DNA of 64,000 nt from Thermohalobaculum sp963700775. GTDB taxonomy: Bacteria; Pseudomonadota; Alphaproteobacteria; Rhodobacterales; Rhodobacteraceae. Numbering within the stretch: the first letter of the stretch is position 1; the number at the start of each line of letters is the position of its first letter. The DNA lies in the NCBI GenBank assembly GCA_963700775.1, contig CAVOYU010000006.1, forward strand, positions 310,001-374,000, in the 5' to 3' direction. A program made the translations under genes and the position numbers. Shown piece by piece: positions 58,950 through 64,000 of this stretch. A model generated the notes under the pieces. It was not told the DNA's origin and ran no database searches. It saw nothing but the letters and a program-made list of their open reading frames with translations.

Positions 58950-59642
58950 ATGAATCATCGACTTGCGGCCGAGTTCTTCGGCACCTTCTGGCTCGTGCTC
59001 GGCGGCTGCGGAAGCGCGGTGCTTGCCGCCGCCTTTCCGGAAGTGGGGATCGGCCTTCTCGGCGTCTCCTTCGCCTTCGGTCTCACCGTGCTGACGATGG
59101 CCTATGCGGTCGGCGGCATCTCCGGCGGGCACTTCAATCCGGCCGTCTCGCTTGGCCTGGCGGTTGCCGGCCGGTTCGAGATGAAGTCGCTGCTGCCCTA
59201 TTGGGCCGCCCAGGTGGCCGGCGCCGTCGCCGCGGCGGCCGTGCTCTATCTGATCGTCTCCGGCAAGGCGGATTTCGCCGGCGTCGGCGGCTTTGCGTCC
59301 AACGGCTACGGCGCGGCATCGCCCGGCGGCTACGGGCTTCTCTCGGGCCTGGTGACCGAGATCGTGATGACCGCCTTCTTCCTGATCATCATCCTCGGCG
59401 CCACCTCGAAGGGCGCGCCGGCCGGCTTCGCCCCGATCGCCATCGGCCTCGGCCTGACGCTGATCCACCTAGTGTCGATCCCGGTGACCAACACCTCGGT
59501 CAACCCGGCGCGCTCGACCGGCGTGGCGCTGTTCGCCGACGCGCCCGCGCTCGCCCAGCTCTGGCTGTTCTGGGTCGCGCCGCTGATCGGCGCCGCGCTG
59601 GGAGCGATGGCCTGGCGGCTGATCTCGCCGTCGCGGGACTGA
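58950..59642 (+). CDS. aqpZ: Aquaporin Z
   Basis: 230 residues, six spans. Both NPA boxes are intact: SGGHFNPAVSLGLAV and NTSVNPARSTGVAL. The selectivity filter His and Arg are in LIHLVSIPVTNTSVNPARS, the AqpZ pattern, so water rather than glycerol is the likely permeant. ATG 58950 starts MNHRLAAEFFGTFWLVLGG. Monocistronic by appearance; regulation unknown. Confidence 0.95.
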   Translation: MNHRLAAEFFGTFWLVLGGCGSAVLAAAFPEVGIGLLGVSFAFGLTVLTMAYAVGGISGGHFNPAVSLGLAVAGRFEMKSLLPYWAAQVAGAVAAAAVLYLIVSGKADFAGVGGFASNGYGAASPGGYGLLSGLVTEIVMTAFFLIIILGATSKGAPAGFAPIAIGLGLTLIHLVSIPVTNTSVNPARSTGVALFADAPALAQLWLFWVAPLIGAALGAMAWRLISPSRD

Positions 59643-59748
59643 CCGGGAGCATGACCGCAAGTCCCCGCCCCGGGAGACCGGGGCGGGCGGAACCGGGATC
59701 CGTTATGGTTGGCCGCGTCGATTGCGAGAACCGTGGAGAGGACAGGGA

Positions 59749-60612
59749 TTGACCGCCATTACCGCCGTCGGACTGGGGTTGATGGGCGCCGCGCTCGCCC
59801 GCGCCATGCAGAAGGCCGGGCACACGCTCACGGTCTGGAACCGCTCTCCCGAGAAGCTGGCGCCCTTCGTCGCCGACGGCGTTTCCGCCGCGCCCGACAT
59901 CGCATCGGCGATCGCCGCCAGTCCCGTGGTCCTGATCTGCATCGACAATTACGCCTCGACCCGCGCGATGCTCGACACCGAAGCCGTCGCCCCGCTGCTG
60001 AACGGCCGCACGGTCGTGCAGCTCAGCACCGGTACGCCGAAGGAGGCGCACGAGGCCGCCGGCTGGATGGCCGGCCTCGGTGCCGCCTATCTGGACGGCG
60101 CGATCCTCTGCAGCCCGGTGGCCATCGGCACCCGGAATGCCCAGATCCTGCTTTCCGGTGACACGGCGGCGCAGGAACGGGCGGGCGGGATGCTGGAGTG
60201 CCTCGGCGGCACCGTGCGCTACCTGGGCCCGAATCCGGGAGCGGCGTCGGCACTGGATCTCGCCTGGCTCACGATCTGGCTCAGCCAGTTCCTGGCCATC
60301 GCCCATGCGGCGAACATGTGCCGGGCCGAGGACGCCGGCCTGGAGGATTTCATCTCCCTGTTCCCCGGCTACCCGTTCGTTCAGAACTCCGCGGCGATCG
60401 TCCGGGACGGGCGCTTCGGCGACTACACCGCCAGCCTGCAGGTGTGGGGCGAGGCGCTGCAACGGATCCGGCAGCAGGGTGCCGACGCCGGAATCAGCAC
60501 CGAGGTCCCGGACCACATCGCCGGCTTCTTCGGCGACGCCGTCGGCGCCGGCTACGGGCGGGAAAACGTGATGGCGCTCTACAAGGTGCTCAGGGACAGG
60601 ACGCGCCCCTAG
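59749..60612 (+). CDS. NAD(P)-dependent oxidoreductase, imine reductase / beta-hydroxyacid dehydrogenase-like
   Basis: 287 residues from a TTG start with GGAGAGG 7 bases upstream. NAD(P) motif ITAVGLGLMGAALARAMQKA, then VWNRSPEKL (NADPH-type R/S), ICIDNYASTRAML and the QLSTGTPKEA segment. The C-terminal helical half begins AASALDLAWLTIWLSQFLAI and includes AHAANMCRAEDAGL, closer to imine reductases (D at the position of the YDLALL motif) than to 3-hydroxyisobutyrate dehydrogenase, which has K at that place. The catalytic assignment therefore rests on this comparison. Lies 106 bases after aqpZ. Confidence 0.7.
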   Translation: MTAITAVGLGLMGAALARAMQKAGHTLTVWNRSPEKLAPFVADGVSAAPDIASAIAASPVVLICIDNYASTRAMLDTEAVAPLLNGRTVVQLSTGTPKEAHEAAGWMAGLGAAYLDGAILCSPVAIGTRNAQILLSGDTAAQERAGGMLECLGGTVRYLGPNPGAASALDLAWLTIWLSQFLAIAHAANMCRAEDAGLEDFISLFPGYPFVQNSAAIVRDGRFGDYTASLQVWGEALQRIRQQGADAGISTEVPDHIAGFFGDAVGAGYGRENVMALYKVLRDRTRP

Positions 60613-60636
60613 CCGGGCGCCGGCGCGGGCAAGGGA

Positions 60637-60668
60637 AAGGCCCGCCCCGGTGTCCCGGAGCGGGCCTT
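60637..60668. terminator. Bidirectional intrinsic terminator between the oxidoreductase and tsf
   Basis: AAGGCCCGC (60637-60645) pairs with GCGGGCCTT (60660-60668); CCGG/CCGG inside the loop can extend the stem. On the minus strand it is followed by TTTCCCTT, so it looks like the tsf terminator; the plus strand has only a short T pair. Confidence 0.7.
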
Positions 60669-60709
60669 ACGAATCCGCGAGGCCCCGGATCAGGTCCCGG
60701 ACACGGGCG

Positions 60710-61615
60710 TCAGCCGCCCATCTTCGCCACCTCTGCCGCGAAGTCCTCGGTTTCCTTCTCGATCCCCTCGCCCACCGCAAGCCGGGCGAAGCCGGTGACC
60801 GTAATCGGCGCGCCGGCGCCGGCCTCGGCTTCCTTCACCGCCTTCTCGACGCTGAGGTCCGGGTTCACCACGAAGGCCTGTTTCAGCAGGCAGACCTCCT
60901 GGAAGTACTTGTTCATCCGGCCGACGATCATCTTCTCGATCACCGCGTCCGGCTTGCCCGACTCGCGCGCCTGCTCGGTCAGCACCTGCTTCTCGCGGGC
61001 GATCATCGCCGGGTCGAGATCCGCGTCGCTCAGCGAGGCCGGGCTGGTCGCCGCCACGTGCATGGCGATCTGCTTGCCCAGCGCCTCGACGGCCGCCCGG
61101 TCGCCGGTCGAGTTCAGCCCGACCAGCACGCCGATCTTGCCCATGCCGGGCGCGGCGGCGTTGTGCACATAGCTGGCTACCACGTCGGCCTCGACCCGCG
61201 CCATGCGGCGCAGGGTGATGTTCTCGCCGATGGTGGCGATGGCATCGGTGACCGTATCGGCCACGGTCTTGCCGCCCAGCGACGCGCCCTTCAGCACCTC
61301 GACGTCCCTGACCCCCAGCGCCGTCCGGGTGATGCCGGCGACCATTTCCTGGAACTGCGGATTGCGGGCGACGAAATCGGTCTCGGAATTGACCTCGACC
61401 GCCACGCCCGCGCCGCCCTCGACGGCGACGCCGACCAGGCCCTCGGCCGCGGTGCGCCCGGACTTCTTGGCGGCCGTGGTGATCCCCTTGGCGCGCAGCC
61501 AGTCGGCCGCCGCCTCCATGTCTCCGCCGGTCTCGGTCAGCGCCCTCTTGGCGTCCATCATGCCCGCGCCGGTCTTGTCGCGGAGCGCCTTCACCATGCT
61601 CGCGGTGATCGTCAT
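60710..61615 (-). CDS. tsf: Translation elongation factor Ts
   Basis: 301 residues, GDP/GTP exchange factor for EF-Tu. N-terminal module is MVKALRDKTGAGMMDAKRAL, the tsf signature VNSETDFVARNPQF follows, and the second half has KIGVLVGLNSTGD and IAMHVAATSPASL. The second zone ends with ETEDFAAEVAKMGG. Preceded by rpsB by 102 bases, the usual order, and ended by the terminator at 60637-60668. The normal next gene pyrH is 5 kb away here. Confidence 0.97.
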   Translation of the reverse strand: MTITASMVKALRDKTGAGMMDAKRALTETGGDMEAAADWLRAKGITTAAKKSGRTAAEGLVGVAVEGGAGVAVEVNSETDFVARNPQFQEMVAGITRTALGVRDVEVLKGASLGGKTVADTVTDAIATIGENITLRRMARVEADVVASYVHNAAAPGMGKIGVLVGLNSTGDRAAVEALGKQIAMHVAATSPASLSDADLDPAMIAREKQVLTEQARESGKPDAVIEKMIVGRMNKYFQEVCLLKQAFVVNPDLSVEKAVKEAEAGAGAPITVTGFARLAVGEGIEKETEDFAAEVAKMGG

Positions 61616-61717
61616 CGGTTCATCTCCATATGCCTGCCCGCGCCGGTTTCCCGGCTGCGGGTCTTCTATCGCGGTTCGGTGACGCCGCGGCGACGGAGGC
61701 GCCGCGGCAAGGCAGGC

Positions 61718-62623
61718 TCAGCTCGCGGCGGTCTCGTCGGCGGCGGCCTTTTCCTTCTTGTCCTTCTTGCCCTTCGCCTTCTTGCCATCAGCCGCTTCTG
61801 CGGCAGGCGCGTCGGCAGCCGGGGCATCCCCGGCAGGCTCTTGCCCGGCAGCCGCTTCCCCGGCCACCTCGGCCTCGAGCGCCTCCTCGACCGGAGCCTC
61901 ATCGAGCTCGCCGAGGTCGAAGCCGGCGGCGTCGAGCTGCTTGGCCATGCCGTCGATCACCGCCCGCGCGGCGAGATCGCAGTAGAGCGCGATGGCCCGG
62001 CTGGCGTCGTCATTGCCTGGAATCGGCAGATCGATTCCGTCCGGGTCCGAGTTGGTGTCCAGGATCGCCACCACCGGAATGCCGAGCTTGCGCGCCTCGA
62101 GGACGGCCAGCGACTCCTTGTTGGTGTCGATCACGAACACCATGTCCGGCGTGCCGCCCATCTCGCGGATGCCGCCCAGCGAGGCGGTCAGCTTCGCCCG
62201 CTCGCGCTCGAGCTGGAGGCGCTCCTTCTTGGTGAAGCCGCTCGCGCCGCCGTCGAGCTGCTCGTCGAGCGACTTCATCCGGTTGATCGAGTGCGACACG
62301 GTCTTCCAGTTGGTCAGGGTGCCGCCGAGCCAGCGGTGGTTCATGAAGTACTGGGCGCAGCGCTCGGCCGCCTCGGCCAGCGGCTTCGCCGCCTGGCGCT
62401 TGGTGCCGACGAACAGGATCCGCCCGCCCTTGGCGACGCAGTCGCGCATCGCCTGCAGGGCGGCGTCGAGCATCGGCACGGTCTGGGTCAGGTCGATGAT
62501 GTGGATCCCGTTGCGGTTGCCATAGATGTAGCGACCCATCTTGGGGTTCCAGCGGTGCGTCTGGTGTCCGAAATGCACGCCGGCTTCGAGGAGCTGACGC
62601 AGCGAGAAGTCAGGCAGGGCCAT
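61718..62623 (-). CDS. rpsB: 30S ribosomal protein S2
   Basis: 301 residues. ALPDFSLRQLLEAGVHFGHQ at the start and THRWNPKMGRYIYGNRNGIH are the S2 signature 1; IRKL-like region is LLD..., and DTNKESLAVLEARKLGIPVV with AILDTNSDPDGIDLPIPGN is signature 2. It ends with a Lys/Ala-rich extension (DGKKAKGKKDKKEKAAADE), as is common in alphaproteobacteria. ATG 62623 is used; the frame runs further upstream only through leader sequence. Promoter at 62744-62772. Confidence 0.97.
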   Translation of the reverse strand: MALPDFSLRQLLEAGVHFGHQTHRWNPKMGRYIYGNRNGIHIIDLTQTVPMLDAALQAMRDCVAKGGRILFVGTKRQAAKPLAEAAERCAQYFMNHRWLGGTLTNWKTVSHSINRMKSLDEQLDGGASGFTKKERLQLERERAKLTASLGGIREMGGTPDMVFVIDTNKESLAVLEARKLGIPVVAILDTNSDPDGIDLPIPGNDDASRAIALYCDLAARAVIDGMAKQLDAAGFDLGELDEAPVEEALEAEVAGEAAAGQEPAGDAPAADAPAAEAADGKKAKGKKDKKEKAAADETAAS

Positions 62624-62743
62624 CTTTCGGTTTCCTTTCCGGTTTCGCCTCGGCAGGGGTGAGAGCGTCTCGCCCAACCGGCGGACCCTCCGGGATGTCT
62701 CCCCGGAACGGCCCAAACCCTGCCTGCGGATTGAAGTGGGGGG

Positions 62744-62772
62744 GCTATAGCCCTAACCCGCCGGGTATGCAA
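62744..62772 (-). promoter_or_regulatory. Sigma-70-type promoter for rpsB-tsf
   Basis: TTGCAT (62767-62772), 17 bases, TATAGC (62744-62749) on the minus strand. It leaves an untranslated leader of about 110 bases before the rpsB ATG, long enough for feedback control by S2, which is known for other bacteria. Confidence 0.65.
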
Positions 62773-62800
62773 GGGGCGAGGCGGACCCCGCCCCGATGCG

Positions 62801-64000
62801 TCACGCCGCGCGCTGGCCCGAGGGCGAGCGCCGGCGGCGGCGGTTGCGGTTGCGCGCCGGCTGGCCGGGGCTGTTGGCCGCGGCACCGGGCCTCTCGGCA
62901 CCGGGCTTGTCGCCGCCCGGCTTCCCGCCGCCAGGTTTCCCGCCGCCAGGTTTCCCGCCACCAGGTTTCCCCCCGGCGTGGCGGCTGCGGTTGCCGCCGC
63001 CGTTGCTGGAGCCGCCGTTGCCGCCGCCGCCGTTACCGCTGTACCTGGGCTTGCCCTGCGCCGGCCGGCCGGCGCCGCCGCGCGCCTCGGGCGCCGGGCC
63101 GTCGCCGACCACGCTCAGCCGCCGCTGGATCAGCCGCTCGATGTCGCGCAGATAGGCGCGCTCGCCCGCGTCGCAGAACGACAGCGCCGCGCCCCCTGCG
63201 CCCGGCCCGCGCGGTGCGGCCGATGCGGTGGACATAGCTCTCGGGCTCGTTCGGCAGCTCGTAGTTGATCACATGGGTGATGCCGTCGACGTCGATGCCG
63301 CGGGCGGCGATGTCGGTCGCCACCAGCACGCGGGCGTTGCCGGTCGCGGAACCGCGACAGCGCCCGCTGGCGGCGCGGTCTGCGACTTGTTGCCGTGGAT
63401 CGCCTCGGCCTCGACGCCGCTGCTGGCACAGATGCTCGGCGACCCGGTTGGCGCCGTGCTTGGTGCGGGTGAAGACGATCACCCGGCTCAGCGCCGGGTC
63501 GTCCAGCACGTGCGAGAGCAGCGCCGCCTTGGCGCCGGCCTCGACGTGGTAGACGTCCTGCTCGATCCGCTCGACGGGGTCGCCTGCGGGCGTGACCTCG
63601 ACCCGCACCGGGTCATTCAGCATCGAGGCCGACAGCTTGGCGATCTCGCCCGGCATGGTGGCCGAGAACAGCAGCGTCTGGCGCTTCATCGGCAGGGTTG
63701 CGACGATCTTGCGCACGTCGCGGATGAAGCCCATGTCGAGCATCCGGTCGGCCTCGTCGAGGACGAGAACCTCGACCGGTCGAGCCGCGCCCGCTTCTGG
63801 CTGCATCAGGTCGAGCAGCCGGCCCGGCGTGGCGATCACGATGTCGACGCCGCGCGCCAGCGCCTCGATCTGCGGCCGCTGGCCGACGCCGCCGAAGATC
63901 ACGGTCTGGCGCAGCCGCATGTTGCGGCCATAGGCCCGGAACTCTCGCCGATCTGGATCGCGAGCTCGCGGGTCGGGGCCAGCACCAGGGCGCGGGGACC
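62801..64000 (-). pseudogene. DEAD-box RNA helicase (RhlE/DbpA-like), multiply frameshifted, cut by window edge
   Basis: The minus strand from 64000 to 62801 encodes a DEAD-box helicase in pieces: ALVLAPTRELAIQIGE (motif Ia), TPGRLLDLM, VLVLDEADRMLDMGF (motif II), LLFSATMP (motif III), VATDIAARGIDV, ELPNEPESYVHRIGRTARAG (motif VI), then a Gly/Lys/Arg-rich tail with KPGGG repeats. The frame shifts at about 63941 (one base missing), 63427-63430, 63371-63373, 63342-63344 and 63190-63203. Between shifts the residues are fully conserved. This is either a poorly determined stretch of sequence or a gene broken very recently. The N-terminus lies beyond the window. Confidence 0.75.
62904..62978. repeat. 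15-bp tandem repeat encoding KPGGG at the helicase tail
   Basis: Five units of about 15 bases of the type GGTTTCCCGCCGCCA. On the minus strand they encode KPGGG repeats in the basic C-terminal tail of the helicase, a usual RNA-binding tail form for RhlE-type proteins. Confidence 0.85.

Overview
The window is about 70% G+C, has no rRNA, tRNA, CRISPR array, prophage or recognisable insertion sequence, and carries single-copy core genes of a Gram-negative alphaproteobacterium. Support comes from a DksA whose zinc finger keeps only one cysteine, LpxI (rather than LpxH) in the lipid A pathway, a malate synthase G, a CTG/TTG/GTG-rich choice of start codons, and a DMSP lyase of the DddP type that is typical of roseobacters. 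A marine or DMSP-exposed member of Rhodobacterales or a relative is the best guess; the exact order cannot be read from this sequence.

Layout. 1-9.3 kb: metabolic and regulatory genes (GNAT fragment, AEC transporter, MoxR ATPase, dksA, glcB-glcG for glyoxylate use, amine oxidase with a LysR regulator, a frameshifted HAD phosphatase, pterin dehydratase with an ABM-domain protein). 9.4-24.9 kb: a surface polysaccharide locus with an ABC-2 exporter pair (KpsM/KpsT-like), a KpsE/Wzz-like inner-membrane chain-export protein, glucose-1-phosphate thymidylyltransferase, four glycosyltransferase-like proteins, two P-loop sulfotransferase-like proteins, and at its right edge a class II aldolase and a sulfatase. 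Four gene ends in this locus carry 12- or 15-bp tandem repeats, and at two of them the reading frame runs on past the expected end of the protein. 24.9-31.9 kb: an unusual FolD lacking the catalytic lysine, a persulfide dioxygenase-like hydrolase with two YeeE/YedE sulfur-transport proteins, a periplasmic protein, GFA and GMC oxidoreductase genes, a cation efflux protein and a cell-wall hydrolase. 32-41.2 kb: a minus-strand run of thiolase, rhodanese, arylamine N-acetyltransferase and acyl-CoA dehydrogenase behind a TetR-type palindrome, a methyltransferase, then dddP, a 39-residue lipoprotein, a frameshifted hydrolase-OsmC fusion and a DAO-type oxidase.

41.3-62.7 kb: parE, then the long envelope/translation cluster on the minus strand, read right to left as rpsB-tsf, (5-kb insert), pyrH-frr-uppS-cdsA-dxr-rseP-bamA-skp-fabZ-lpxA-lpxI-lpxB. 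It links ribosome, UMP supply, ribosome recycling, isoprenoid carrier, phospholipid, outer-membrane protein assembly and lipid A synthesis. The insert between tsf and pyrH holds a transaminase, an enolase-superfamily dehydratase, a second AEC transporter, aquaporin Z and an imine-reductase/beta-hydroxyacid-dehydrogenase-like protein. lpxD is not in the cluster. 62.8-64 kb: a DEAD-box RNA helicase broken by at least five indels and cut by the window edge.

How it fits together: DMSP cleavage (DddP), sulfur handling (persulfide dioxygenase, rhodanese, YeeE/YedE, sulfatase, sulfotransferases) and acyl-CoA oxidation recur, which suits life on algal sulfur compounds and sulfated glycans. The link between the sulfotransferases and the exported polysaccharide is inference. 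Positions are read by eye; start sites other than those argued for explicitly are the best in-frame choice.
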